Shown: in pieces, positions 49,108 through 57,809 of the stretch
Layout of the letters: each line of letters begins with the position of its first letter
Position numbering within the stretch: the stretch's first letter is position 1
DNA from: an uncultured Collinsella sp.
GTDB taxonomy: Bacteria > Actinomycetota > Coriobacteriia > Coriobacteriales > Coriobacteriaceae
Length of the DNA stretch: 64,000 nucleotides
Assembly (NCBI GenBank): GCA_934654795.1
Contig: CAKUGT010000006.1
Coordinates: 1 to 64,000 of the forward strand
Reading direction: 5' to 3'
Translations under genes and position numbers: made by a program
The notes under the pieces: generated by a model
The model's database searches: none
Told to the model about the DNA's origin: nothing
What the model saw: only the letters and a program-made list of their open reading frames with translations

Positions 49108-50382
49108 CTAGTCCTCGAGAGCCTTCTCGATGCGGCTCGTGACGCCCTTGAGGTTAAGACCGACGACGTACTGCTTGATCGGGCGCTTGATGTGCTCGAT
49201 CACAAAGCGCTTGCCGTCGATGTCCTGGGCAGCGAGGTTGCGGTAGAGCTTCTCGACCTGCTCCTTGACCTCGGGGTCGTTGAAGGCGTAGTGACCGGAG
49301 ACATCCAGAATCTTCAGGCTGAGCTCGTCGTCTGCCAGGATGTCATCAACCTGCAGGTTAACGTCATCGCCGGTCATCCACTTGCGCCAGCGCTCGGTCT
49401 TGATAGCCTTGACCAGCAGCGTGTGATACAGGTCGGAGGGATCGTCGCACAGGCCGTTGTCGACCAGGATCTGCTCGGTAGCGCAGAGCTTGAGGTAAGC
49501 GCGGGTCTCCTCGGTGCCGTACTGAGGGGCGACATTGGAGGCCGTCACGTGAGCCGGGATGTGCTCGAGCAGCGTCGCGTCATCCAGATAGTCGGCGTTG
49601 TGCTCCTTCAGGCCCACACCGTAGCGCTTGGCCATGTCGGCGAGCTCGCGGGCATTCTTAAAGTTGTAATGACCGACCTGCTCGGTCCAGCGGGTGAGCG
49701 TACCGGTCTGGCCGACGATAAAGGTGGGCATGGGGCAGCCGCGCTTCTCGAGCTCGGGCTGCAGCTGAGAAATGAACTCCTCGTACTTGTCGGTGGAGGT
49801 CAGGCCGCCATTGGTCTCCTCGGTACCGACCTCATAGGCAACCTCGGGCAGGTTATGCTCGCGACGGTACTGCTCAAGGTAGTCGATAAGATCGATCGTG
49901 CGGCGAAGCACCACGTCGAGCGGAATAACCTTGCCGATCTGATAGGGGTCCTTGGTGGGGTCGACCATCAGCAGGTCAAAACCTGCCTCCATGTCGGCGA
50001 CAAAGGACTTGCGGGCGAGCTCCATGGCCTCGTCCTCGGGCAGGTGGGCGTTACGCTCCTCGTCGCGCTGCCACGGACCGCCGTGATCGCGGCACAGGTA
50101 GTACGGACCGGTGTAACCCACCTCGTCGGCAACCTTCTTGATGTCGGCGGCAAAGCGCGTCTGGTCCCAACCGTTGACGTAGCCGGCGCCCATCTCGTCC
50201 ATATCGACCTGGTTGCGGCTGGCGATAAACATGGGCGGGAAATCCTCGTCCTTGGCAAGCTCGAACACGGCCTGAATCAGGTTGGGGCTCATGGGGCCAA
50301 TGCCGACCATGGTTGCGTGATCGCCGCTAACCTGCAGCTTGAGCATGCCCTGAACGGCCTGGCGGATGGTGAGGTTGGACAT
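49108..50382 (-). CDS. GatZ/KbaZ-like protein (tagatose-bisphosphate aldolase, non-catalytic subunit family)
   Basis: 424 residues. Motifs fit the GatZ/KbaZ family: FIASRNQVDMDEMGAGYVNG, YLCRDHGGPW, YEVGTEETNGG, GVGLKEHNADYLDD and HVTASNVAPQYGTEETRAYL. In E. coli the homologue only supports GatY/KbaY, but no GatY-type aldolase is present here, so it may act alone or do another reaction. It follows the PTS IIBC gene after 144 bp with a structured spacer. The start has GAGAAGGAG. A ketose phosphate delivered by the PTS is the likely substrate or precursor (inference). Confidence 0.85.
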   Translation of the reverse strand: MSNLTIRQAVQGMLKLQVSGDHATMVGIGPMSPNLIQAVFELAKDEDFPPMFIASRNQVDMDEMGAGYVNGWDQTRFAADIKKVADEVGYTGPYYLCRDHGGPWQRDEERNAHLPEDEAMELARKSFVADMEAGFDLLMVDPTKDPYQIGKVIPLDVVLRRTIDLIDYLEQYRREHNLPEVAYEVGTEETNGGLTSTDKYEEFISQLQPELEKRGCPMPTFIVGQTGTLTRWTEQVGHYNFKNARELADMAKRYGVGLKEHNADYLDDATLLEHIPAHVTASNVAPQYGTEETRAYLKLCATEQILVDNGLCDDPSDLYHTLLVKAIKTERWRKWMTGDDVNLQVDDILADDELSLKILDVSGHYAFNDPEVKEQVEKLYRNLAAQDIDGKRFVIEHIKRPIKQYVVGLNLKGVTSRIEKALED

Positions 50383-50451
50383 TTTGTTCTCCTTCTCCAG
50401 AGGATTTTTGACAAAAGTTCCCTGGGACCCAGATGTGGGCCCTATCAGTAC

Positions 50452-50512
50452 GGATGGATTTTGTTGTGTAGGGGCGGTTGTGCGGAGTCAAATCCATCCC
50501 TCCGCACAACCG
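50452..50512 (-). promoter_or_regulatory. Interleaved inverted repeats in the PTS-GatZ spacer
   Basis: Two perfect inverted repeats overlap in the order B'-A'-B-A on the transcript: B (13 bp, CGGTTGTGCGGAG, 50475-50487 with 50500-50512) and A (10 bp, GGATGGATTT, 50452-50461 with 50490-50499). Both cannot form as simple hairpins at once, so the RNA forms alternative structures or a pseudoknot. A third stem (GGGCCCA/TGGGTCCC, 50424-50442) follows. This could be an attenuator or a processing site. Confidence 0.6.
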
Positions 50513-50526
50513 GAGTCCTTAAAGGT

Positions 50527-51999
50527 TTACTTGGCCTGCTTATCGAGCGTGGGCTTCATGGCAATCAGGATTGCAGCGGCGACCAAGGAGCCAATCACGA
50601 TGTCCAGGCAGAACAGCGCGACGTTGTTGGTGGCGAGGGCGACGATAAAGCCACCATGCGGAACGTAGCAGTCGATGCCCTGGAAGGCGGCAAGCGCCGC
50701 GCCCACGGCAGAGCCGATGCAGATGCCGGGCAGGGTGTGGCCAAGATCCTTGACCGCGAAGGGAATAGCGCCCTCGGTAATGCCGATGCAGCCCATGAAC
50801 AGCGCGGAGATGCCCATCTGACGGTCAGCGTCATCGAACTTGTTCTTGGCGATGAGCGCAGCGAGGCCACAGGCGATCGGGGGAACGGCGACGGCGACGC
50901 GGAACATACCATTAGGACCGTAGATTCCGGAGGCCATGATGGCCATGGTGAAGGTCGAGGCGGTCTTGTTGATGGGGCCACCCATATCGAAGGCGGTCAT
51001 AACGCCAATGACCAGACCCAGGACAACCGCGGAGCCGCCTTGCAGACTGCCGAGCACGCCGGTAAGCCAGTCCATCACAAAGCCAAGCGGCGTGGCCAGG
51101 ATGTAGATATAGGCCATACCCAGGACAAGCGAGGTCAGAATCGGGATGATCAGGATGGGCATGATGGTCTGGATGGTGTTGTTGACCTTCCAGGTCTTCA
51201 TCCAGCGGACAAAGTAGCCGCAGATAACCGCCATGATCATGGCGCCCAAGAAGCCGGTCGAAACGCTGTTGCCGTTAGGGGTAACGACTGCGTTGTTGAC
51301 CAGGTAGCCCAGGACAAAACCGGGGGCGAGCGCGGGCTTGCCGGCCATCGAGTAGGAGATATATGCCGCAAGCACCGGGATCATCATGGAGATGCCGGCC
51401 ATGCCGATGGTGTTAAGACTCACCATCAGCGGATTCGTAACCTCCATGCCGTTGGCGCCGGCGGTACCGGATGCCAGCGAGAAGGCGAGAAACACGCCGC
51501 CGATAACGACGATGGGGATAAAATAGGAAACGCCGGTATTGAATGCATTGAGCAGCGTCTTACCAGGATCGGCAAAGATAGACTGCTTGGACGCCGGTGT
51601 CGGGGCCTGCGGGGCAGCGGAGACGGCCTTCTTCTCTGCCTTGGCCTCGGCCTTGGGCGCGTCAACGGCGCCACCCGTCGCCTTGATGATCTCAACGGCC
51701 TGGTCGATGATCTTCACCGGATCGGCGATTACATCCGAGGTGCCGACCTTCAGGAACTTGCCCTCGGCCATCTTCTGCTCAAAACGATCCTCGTTCTCGA
51801 CGCCCACGTCGACGGACTCGAGCACCAGGTCGGCGGAATCCACGTCTTCCTGCGTCAGCTCGTTCTCGATACCCAGGCCACCCTGAGCCTCGACTTTGCA
51901 CTCGATGCCACGGGCGGCGCATTCATCCTGAATCGCCTTCTGGGCCATATACGTGTGGGCAATACCCACGGTACAGGCGGCAACGCCTACGATCTTCAT
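50527..51999 (-). CDS. PTS fructose-family EIIBC component
   Basis: 490 residues. The IIB domain (1-100) has the phospho-cysteine in VAACTVGIAHTYMAQKA. An Ala/Lys/Pro-rich linker (about 110-145) leads to a IIC domain with ~9-10 membrane segments (GVSYFIPIVVIGGVFLAF; FDMGGPINKTAS; MGCIGITEGAIPFAVKD). It phosphorylates a sugar during uptake; fructose-family IIC proteins also take mannose-type or rarer ketoses. IIA is encoded separately at the end of the operon. The start MKIVGVAACTVG follows GAGGGA; the longer frame extends into the leader. First gene of the operon, divergent from a LacI regulator. Confidence 0.92.
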   Translation of the reverse strand: MKIVGVAACTVGIAHTYMAQKAIQDECAARGIECKVEAQGGLGIENELTQEDVDSADLVLESVDVGVENEDRFEQKMAEGKFLKVGTSDVIADPVKIIDQAVEIIKATGGAVDAPKAEAKAEKKAVSAAPQAPTPASKQSIFADPGKTLLNAFNTGVSYFIPIVVIGGVFLAFSLASGTAGANGMEVTNPLMVSLNTIGMAGISMMIPVLAAYISYSMAGKPALAPGFVLGYLVNNAVVTPNGNSVSTGFLGAMIMAVICGYFVRWMKTWKVNNTIQTIMPILIIPILTSLVLGMAYIYILATPLGFVMDWLTGVLGSLQGGSAVVLGLVIGVMTAFDMGGPINKTASTFTMAIMASGIYGPNGMFRVAVAVPPIACGLAALIAKNKFDDADRQMGISALFMGCIGITEGAIPFAVKDLGHTLPGICIGSAVGAALAAFQGIDCYVPHGGFIVALATNNVALFCLDIVIGSLVAAAILIAMKPTLDKQAK

Positions 52000-52414
52000 T
52001 GCTTCCCTCTTTTCATAGAGTTGCGTGCGCAAGACACCGTTTGCGGAGGCCTCCGGAGCATCCCCTGCCGTTTGGACTTGCTGTCTTTTCGACAAGACCA
52101 ATATAGGTGCTCGTTTTTCTTAATGCCAGCTTATTTCGGTAAACGCGCAGGTCAGAGCGTTGGTTATGCTATTTGGTTATGCGTTTAACCAAAAATGAAT
52201 CCTGCGATTTTACCCTCGATTTCAAAAGTCAAGAAGTATTTGATTTTCTCGGTAGACGGCAGATGCGCATGCCGGTCACAAATTTCGACCCCACCCGTAT
52301 ACCGCATTTGTTGCATACTCATATGAAAGGAAAAGGTCGCTCACCGAAGCGCATCCCTCACCAAGACTCAAAGTCATCATGTTGGAAAATGCTCATCTGT
52401 CGGAAGGAGTCGCT
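52000..52414. other. 415-bp divergent control region, PTS operon / LacI
   Basis: On the PTS side a possible -10 TATATT (minus strand, 52100-52105) gives a ~95-nt leader. The operator palindrome at 52172-52193 is flanked by a direct half repeat TTGGTTATGC (52160-52169). Towards lacI the DNA is AT-rich, with a possible promoter near 52290-52320 that I cannot define. No gene seen. Confidence 0.55.
52172..52193. promoter_or_regulatory. Candidate operator of the PTS operon
   Basis: Perfect 8-bp arms TTTGGTTA/TAACCAAA around TGCGTT, with a repeated half-site 13 bp to the left. A central CG and such arms suit a LacI-family protein, and the regulator gene is next to it. Confidence 0.6.
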
Positions 52415-53425
52415 GTGGCAAAACAGCGCGTTACGATCGCAGACGTCGCTCGAGAGGCGGGAACCTCGACGGCAAGCGTCTCGTATTACCTCAACGACAA
52501 ACGAGAAAAGCTTAGCGAGAAGACGCAGGCAAAGATTGCGCGCGTCATCAAGGAACTCGGATACGTTCCCAACGCCCAAGCGCAAACGCTCACCGGCAAG
52601 CAGACCCACGTCATCGCCATCATCATTTTGGATAACACCAACAAGTGGGCGGGCCTCGTCCTCAACGGCATGGAACAAGTCATGCTCCCCGCGGGCTACC
52701 AGACGGTCGTTTGCACGAGCAACTTTAACCCCGAGACCGAGCTCATGTATGTCGACAAAATGCTCTCGCTGGGCGTCGATGGTTTTATCATCCAGCCCAC
52801 GGCAAATTTCAAGGCAGTCCACGACCGCATCAAGCGCGCCGGCAAGCCCGTCGTCTTTTTTGACGCGGCCATCTACAGCCCAGGCACCAGCTGGATCAAA
52901 ACCAACCTCTACGACGGCGTGTACAATGCCACGCAGGCGCTTCTCGATGCCGGCTACGAGGACTTTTTCTCCATTGCCGCTAACATGACCGAAATGCGCA
53001 CCCGCATGGAGCGTTTTCAGGGGTATGCCGAGGCACTGGCAGCGAACGGACAGCTCTACAAAGCGATTCCCATCGACCACAACAAGCCGTCGGTCGGTGA
53101 GCTTACCGAGTACTTTAAATACAAGTTCAACCCCGCCAAGCGAACCCTTATCTTCGTGCAAAATCAGTGGGCACTTCCCCGTGTCTACAAGGCTCTCCAG
53201 CCCATGGCCCATCTACTTCCGCAGCAAATCGGTCTTTTGGGACTCAACTGCGAAGACTGGACCAACCTCACCACGCCGACCGTCTCCACGATCATCGAGC
53301 CCGTCGACCAGGAAGGCAGAGAGGCGGCCGAGATGCTCCTCGCGCTACTCGATGGCAGCAGCACGCCCGGTGAGCAGCGCATTCTCGAATGTAAACTCAA
53401 TTGGCTCGGTTCCACCTCGATCTAG
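52415..53425 (+). CDS. LacI-family regulator of the PTS operon
   Basis: 336 residues: HTH VTIADVAREAGTSTASVSYYL, hinge LGYVPNAQAQTLTG, then a sugar-binding domain. It has several features unlike the rhamnose LacI (FNPETELMYVDKML; LNCEDWTNLTTPTVSTI). The GTG at 52415 is chosen because GGAAGGAG stands 5 nt upstream; an ATG 12 codons earlier lacks such a site. It is divergent from PTS IIBC, so local control of that operon is very likely. The inducer should be a phosphorylated sugar or the PTS substrate. Confidence 0.88.
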   Translation: MAKQRVTIADVAREAGTSTASVSYYLNDKREKLSEKTQAKIARVIKELGYVPNAQAQTLTGKQTHVIAIIILDNTNKWAGLVLNGMEQVMLPAGYQTVVCTSNFNPETELMYVDKMLSLGVDGFIIQPTANFKAVHDRIKRAGKPVVFFDAAIYSPGTSWIKTNLYDGVYNATQALLDAGYEDFFSIAANMTEMRTRMERFQGYAEALAANGQLYKAIPIDHNKPSVGELTEYFKYKFNPAKRTLIFVQNQWALPRVYKALQPMAHLLPQQIGLLGLNCEDWTNLTTPTVSTIIEPVDQEGREAAEMLLALLDGSSTPGEQRILECKLNWLGSTSI

Positions 53426-53554
53426 CCATACGTCAAATATGAGGCAAATGAATCCGTAGCGTTTGTCCCAAATCTTAAGTATTTGTTCGACAGAACGGCC
53501 TCTGTCGGCTCCTGCTAGACTGATAGATTCCCAACCGTCCATCTAGGAGCCTCC

Positions 53555-54541
53555 ATGTCGCGCAAGCCCGCTTACAAGCAAGTACTTTCCATCGGCACCG
53601 CCGTGGTGCTGGGGTTTGCGCTGTTCACAGGGTCGCTCGACGGGGCGCCCAAGCTGTTGTCGCCGCAAAGCGATGAGCAGGCGGCAGCCCTGGCCGAAAA
53701 ACAAAACGAGAGCCCCAGCCGCACCGACGACGAAGCAGACCTGGTTGCCCGGCTCGAATCAGGAACAGCGAGCTCCTCGGACTCTCAAAATAGCCAAGAC
53801 TCTGGCGATGGCTCCGAGTCCACCGCGACCAACACCAACGGCAACGTTACCTCCGCGGATAGTGCCGCCACCCCCATCGACGAGGTCGAAAACCCCGACC
53901 TCGACCGCGCACGCGGCGTATACCTCAGCAGCATTCCCGACTATGCGGGCAACCCCTATGTCGCCTTGCGCGCCGATAGCACGCACCCGTTGGGCACGCC
54001 GTCGTTCACGCTCGACGAGTACGAACGAGCCGCCGAAGAAGGTTGCTTTAAGAAATTCTCCAAGCTCGATAGCCTGGGTCGCACCCGCAAGGCGCTCGCC
54101 TGCGTTGGGCCCGAATCGCTCGGCCAAGGTAAGCGCGGCGATATCTCGCGTATCCATCCCGCTGGATGGCGTCAGCAGCGCTACGACTTTATTCCGGGCC
54201 AGAGCCTCTACAACCGCTGCCACCTTATCGCCTGGTCGCTCTGCGGCGAAAACGCCAACCGTAAGAATCTCCTCACCGGCACGCGCTATCTCAACGAGAC
54301 GGGCATGCTACCGTTTGAAGAGCAGATTCTCAACTATATTCGCGATACGGGCAACCATGTGCTCTACCGCGTCACGCCCATGTATAACGAAGAGGAACTT
54401 GTCTGCCGTGGCGTGCGCCTCGAGGCGCAATCGGTCGAGGACCACGGCAAGACCCTCTGCTTCCACGTATATTGCTACAACCTGCAGCCGCACGTGCAGA
54501 TCGACTACGCCACCGGCCGCAATCAGGCCTCGGGGGACTAG
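53555..54541 (+). CDS. Secreted or membrane-anchored DNA/RNA non-specific endonuclease
   Basis: 328 residues. The N-terminal hydrophobic segment (about 9-27, VLSIGTAVVLGFALFTGSL) is a signal peptide or anchor. Residues 35-115 are a Ser/Asp/Thr/Asn-rich linker. The nuclease domain (about 120-320) has the active-site block YNRCHLIAWSLCGENANRKN and LLTGTRYLNETGMLPFEE; NRCH replaces DRGH as usual in the DNA-entry nuclease subfamily. The His and Asn expected for one-metal catalysis are present. It acts outside the cell, for nutrient scavenging, biofilm DNA or DNA uptake. ATG follows AGGAG. Monocistronic. Confidence 0.88.
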   Translation: MSRKPAYKQVLSIGTAVVLGFALFTGSLDGAPKLLSPQSDEQAAALAEKQNESPSRTDDEADLVARLESGTASSSDSQNSQDSGDGSESTATNTNGNVTSADSAATPIDEVENPDLDRARGVYLSSIPDYAGNPYVALRADSTHPLGTPSFTLDEYERAAEEGCFKKFSKLDSLGRTRKALACVGPESLGQGKRGDISRIHPAGWRQQRYDFIPGQSLYNRCHLIAWSLCGENANRKNLLTGTRYLNETGMLPFEEQILNYIRDTGNHVLYRVTPMYNEEELVCRGVRLEAQSVEDHGKTLCFHVYCYNLQPHVQIDYATGRNQASGD

Positions 54542-54599
54542 GGCCGACCAAGCTGCCCCAAAACCTAACGTGATCCGTTTTTCTCCGCCCCCCTAGGGA

Positions 54600-54637
54600 T
54601 CAAAAAGGGCCGCCCTGGATTGCCCAGAGCGGCCCTT
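54600..54637 (-). terminator. Terminator of the EF-G-like gene
   Basis: A 14-bp stem with one mismatch (54605-54618/54624-54637). On the minus strand TTTTTG follows. It may also stop the nuclease transcript from the other side. Confidence 0.85.
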
Positions 54638-54671
54638 GCATCGGCACGTATGTTACAGGCAACGCCACACG

Positions 54672-56747
54672 CTACTTAGCGCGACCCTCCTCATAGCGCT
54701 CGACCAGCTTGGCCTGAACGTCATAGGGAACCTGCTCATAGCCAGCGGGCTTCATGGTAAAGTCGCCTGTGCCGCGCGTGATGGAGCGCAGGCGCGTCGA
54801 GTAATCCGTCAGCTCGGCCAGCGGCGCCTGGGCAATTACCACGGTGTCTCCGCGCTCATCGGTCTCCATGCCCGTCACGCGACCGCGCGAGGCAGAGATG
54901 TCGCCCATCACGGCGCCGGCGTAGCTCTCGGGAATGGTCACCGTGATTTCCTCGATGGGCTCCAGCACCACCGGGTCGGCATCGGCGCACGCCTTGCGCA
55001 GACCGATGCGAGCCGCCGCGCGGAACGCCATCTCGTTGGAGTCGACGCTGTGATACGAACCGTCGTACACCGCGACACGGATGCCCGTGAGCGGATAGCC
55101 GGCGATAATGCCGTCCTTCATGGTCTCCTGGACGCCCTTATCCACGGCGGGGATCAGCGAGCGCGGAATGCGGCCGCCCACGACCTCGTCCACAAACTCG
55201 TAGCCGTCGCTCGTGCCGTCGGGCCCAATGAGCGGCTCCACGCGCAGCCAGCAGTCGCCGTACTGACCGGCGCCACCGGTCTGCTTCTTGTGACGGCCTT
55301 GAGCGCTCGCCGTGCGGCGAATGGTCTCGCGATATGGAATGCGGATCGGCACACTCTTGGCCGCGACCTTGGTGCGGTCCTCCAGGCGGTTGAGCAGCAC
55401 CGACACCTGTGCCTCGCCCACGGCAGAGATGATGGTCTGGCCCGTCTCCTCGTCGCGGTCGATGCTCATGGTCGGATCGGCCTTGCAGGCCTTCTCGATA
55501 AACGTGTAGAGCTTCTCCTCGTCACCGCGGTTCTCGGCCTCGATAGCGATGCGGTACTGCGAGTTGGGGAACTTGAACGCAGCCGCCTCGACCTTACCGG
55601 TAATGGAAAGCGTGTCGCCCGTCTCGGCAGCCAGCTTGGGCGCCACGATGATGTCGCCGGCATAGGCGTGACCAACCTCGGTCATATCGCGACCGCACAT
55701 CACATACAGGTGTGCCAGGCGATCGCTCTTGCGGGTACGGGCGTTGACCAGCTCAAGGCCCGGCTCAAGCGTGCCCGTCAACACCTTGATAAAGCTAATA
55801 CGACCCTGCTGCGGATCAGCCAGCGTCTTAAACACAAACGCCACCGGGCGGTCGTCATCGCTCGAGATCTTGAGCGAATCGCCATCGATGAGCGGCATCT
55901 CGCCGTAGTCCGTCGGCGCCGGGAAGTACGTGGCGATGTCGTCCATCAGCGAGTTGACGCCCTGCTCCTTAATGCAATCGCCCGCAAAGACCGGCACAAA
56001 GATGCGCTCGGCGATCGCCTTGGACAACAAGCCCTCAAGCTCCTCCTGCGTCAGCGTCTCCTCGCCTTCGAGGTATTTCATCATCAGCTCGTCGTCAGCC
56101 TCGGCCACCAGCTCGCACAGATGGTCGTGGGCCTCCTCGGCCTGGGCACGATACTCCTCGGGGATCTCCGACTCAACGGCCTCGGCGCCGTTGCAGTGGC
56201 GCGCCTTCATGCGCACCAGGTCGATGATGCCGTCAAAGTCCTCGCCCTCGCCCCAGGGAAGGGTCACGGCGCCCAGACGCGTGCCGAAGCGCTCCTGCAG
56301 CAGCTCCATGGTGGTCGCAAAACTGGCCTCGGGACGCGACAGGCGATTCACGAACACCGCGCGCGCCAGGCGCAGGTCCTCGGCGGCATACCAGAGCTTG
56401 ACGGTCGTGGGCTGTGGGCCGGCCTCGGCGTCGACCACAAACAGAGCCGTCTCGCAGACACTCATCGCGGCAAAGGCGTCGCCGATAAAATCGGGATAGC
56501 ACGGGGCATCGAGCACGTTGATGCGGGCGCCCTTCCAGTCAATCGGCGCGATGGTCGTCGAGATGGAGAATGCGCGCTTGACCTCTTCGGGGTCATAGTC
56601 AAGCGTGGGCTTGGTGCCGTCGTGGCCGCCCAGACGGGCGGTCTTGCCGGAAAGGTGGAGCATGGCCTCGGCGAGTGAAGTCTTGCCCACCCCGCCTTGG
56701 CCTACGAGCACCACGTTCCTTACGTTGCCGGTCTTGGGAGCACCCAT
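54672..56747 (-). CDS. EF-G-like translation GTPase (FusA2 type)
   Basis: 691 residues with all five EF-G domains in order: G domain 1-270, domain II, III (PTMSIDRDEETGQTIISAVGE), IV (GRHKKQTGGAGQYGDCWLRV) and V (ASRGRVTGMETDERGDT). The G motifs are altered: G1 GQGGVGKTS, G3 DAPCYPDF instead of DTPGHVDF, G4 VNRLSRP instead of NKMD. This pattern marks the second EF-G of actinobacteria (FusA2/EF-G2), which binds ribosomes but is not the main translocase; its role is uncertain. Start MGAPKTGN with AAGGAGG. It stands alone, with no rpsL, rpsG or tuf nearby, which supports a paralogue. Confidence 0.88.
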   Translation of the reverse strand: MGAPKTGNVRNVVLVGQGGVGKTSLAEAMLHLSGKTARLGGHDGTKPTLDYDPEEVKRAFSISTTIAPIDWKGARINVLDAPCYPDFIGDAFAAMSVCETALFVVDAEAGPQPTTVKLWYAAEDLRLARAVFVNRLSRPEASFATTMELLQERFGTRLGAVTLPWGEGEDFDGIIDLVRMKARHCNGAEAVESEIPEEYRAQAEEAHDHLCELVAEADDELMMKYLEGEETLTQEELEGLLSKAIAERIFVPVFAGDCIKEQGVNSLMDDIATYFPAPTDYGEMPLIDGDSLKISSDDDRPVAFVFKTLADPQQGRISFIKVLTGTLEPGLELVNARTRKSDRLAHLYVMCGRDMTEVGHAYAGDIIVAPKLAAETGDTLSITGKVEAAAFKFPNSQYRIAIEAENRGDEEKLYTFIEKACKADPTMSIDRDEETGQTIISAVGEAQVSVLLNRLEDRTKVAAKSVPIRIPYRETIRRTASAQGRHKKQTGGAGQYGDCWLRVEPLIGPDGTSDGYEFVDEVVGGRIPRSLIPAVDKGVQETMKDGIIAGYPLTGIRVAVYDGSYHSVDSNEMAFRAAARIGLRKACADADPVVLEPIEEITVTIPESYAGAVMGDISASRGRVTGMETDERGDTVVIAQAPLAELTDYSTRLRSITRGTGDFTMKPAGYEQVPYDVQAKLVERYEEGRAK

Positions 56748-56984
56748 GATGACCTCCTTGCAGGGTCGCGCGCGATGCGCGACGCCAACGGGGAGAGTTC
56801 GCGGTCGGTGCCGTCCCGGGAGCAGCATTGTCGGCAGCCGAGCCGACTCACCCTCCAAATGTCCTATGCCACCACCCTACCCTTGCAGCCGCCTGTCCAT
56901 GCATACCTTTCGGCACGCGTATGGATACGGGCGGCGAGAGGAGAAAGCGGGCATGGAAGGCAATTGTTGGGCCCCACCGATGCG

Positions 56985-57023
56985 AATAAAAACCGCCGCA
57001 GACCAAAAGACCTGCGGCGGTTT
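56985..57023 (-). terminator. Terminator of the amino-acid ABC transporter operon
   Basis: Perfect 12-bp stem AAACCGCCGCAG/CTGCGGCGGTTT (56990-57001 with 57012-57023). On the minus strand TTTTTATT follows. Confidence 0.88.
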
Positions 57024-57044
57024 CGCCTCAATTAACACCTGAGT

Positions 57045-57809
57045 CTATCCCTCGATACGACTCAAGAACTCGCGCGTACGCTGCTCGCGCGGATGGTCGA
57101 TCACCTGCTCGGCAGGGCCCTCCTCGACAATGCGGCCGCCATCCATAAAGACCACGCGGTCGGCAACGTCGCGGGCGAACTGCATCGCGTGCGTCACGAT
57201 CACCATCGTCATATTCTGCGCCGCGAGGTCCTTGATGACACGCAGCACCTCGGCCGTCAGCTCGGGATCGAGCGCCGAGGTCGGCTCGTCAAAGAACAAG
57301 ATTTCCGGATCGAGCGCAAGGGCGCGGGCGATACTCACGCGCTGCTGCTGACCGCCCGAAAGCTCGCAGGGCACTTTGTTCTCATTGCCCGTAAGCCCCA
57401 TCTGCGCAATCAGCTCGTGTGCACGGGCCTCCGCTTGCTCGCGCGGGCGCTTGAGCACGCGGATCGGCGCGTCGGTGATGTTTTTCATCACGGTATAGTG
57501 CGGGAACAGATTGTAGTTCTGGAACACCAGGCCAAACCGCGAGCGTGCCTGCTTGGGCACATCGCCCTTCGCATAGACCGCGCCTGAGCCCGCGTCCGTC
57601 GCGACCGCAAGATCGCCAAACGAGAGCGAGCCGCCGTCGAGCGTCTCGAGCAGCGTGGCACAGCGCAGCAGCGTGGACTTACCGCCACCCGAAGGCCCGA
57701 TAATCGCCACGACCTCGCCACGCTTCACCTCGAGCGAGATATCCTTGAGCACCTCATTGCCGCCAAACGCCTTACGGGCGCTTTCGATTTTCATCACTGA
57801 ATTAGTCAT
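57045..57809 (-). CDS. Polar amino-acid ABC transporter ATPase (GlnQ type)
   Basis: 254 residues: Walker A GPSGGGKST, Q-loop FQNYNLFPH, signature ELSGGQQQRVSIARAL, Walker B LFFDEPTSALDPE, H-loop VTHAMQFA. These motifs match GlnQ/HisP. It powers uptake through the permease whose gene overlaps its start by 8 bp; translational coupling is expected. A Met five codons on (MKIESARKAF) is an alternative start. A dozen residues after the first beta strands (VATDAGSGAVYAKGDVP) form an insertion compared with typical members. Confidence 0.92.
   Translation of the reverse strand: MTNSVMKIESARKAFGGNEVLKDISLEVKRGEVVAIIGPSGGGKSTLLRCATLLETLDGGSLSFGDLAVATDAGSGAVYAKGDVPKQARSRFGLVFQNYNLFPHYTVMKNITDAPIRVLKRPREQAEARAHELIAQMGLTGNENKVPCELSGGQQQRVSIARALALDPEILFFDEPTSALDPELTAEVLRVIKDLAAQNMTMVIVTHAMQFARDVADRVVFMDGGRIVEEGPAEQVIDHPREQRTREFLSRIEG

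Noticed and set aside
49033..52188. 1051-codon plus-strand frame across the PTS and GatZ-like genes
   Set aside because: Antisense shadow of high-GC coding DNA; His/Gly/Asp-rich with no domain.
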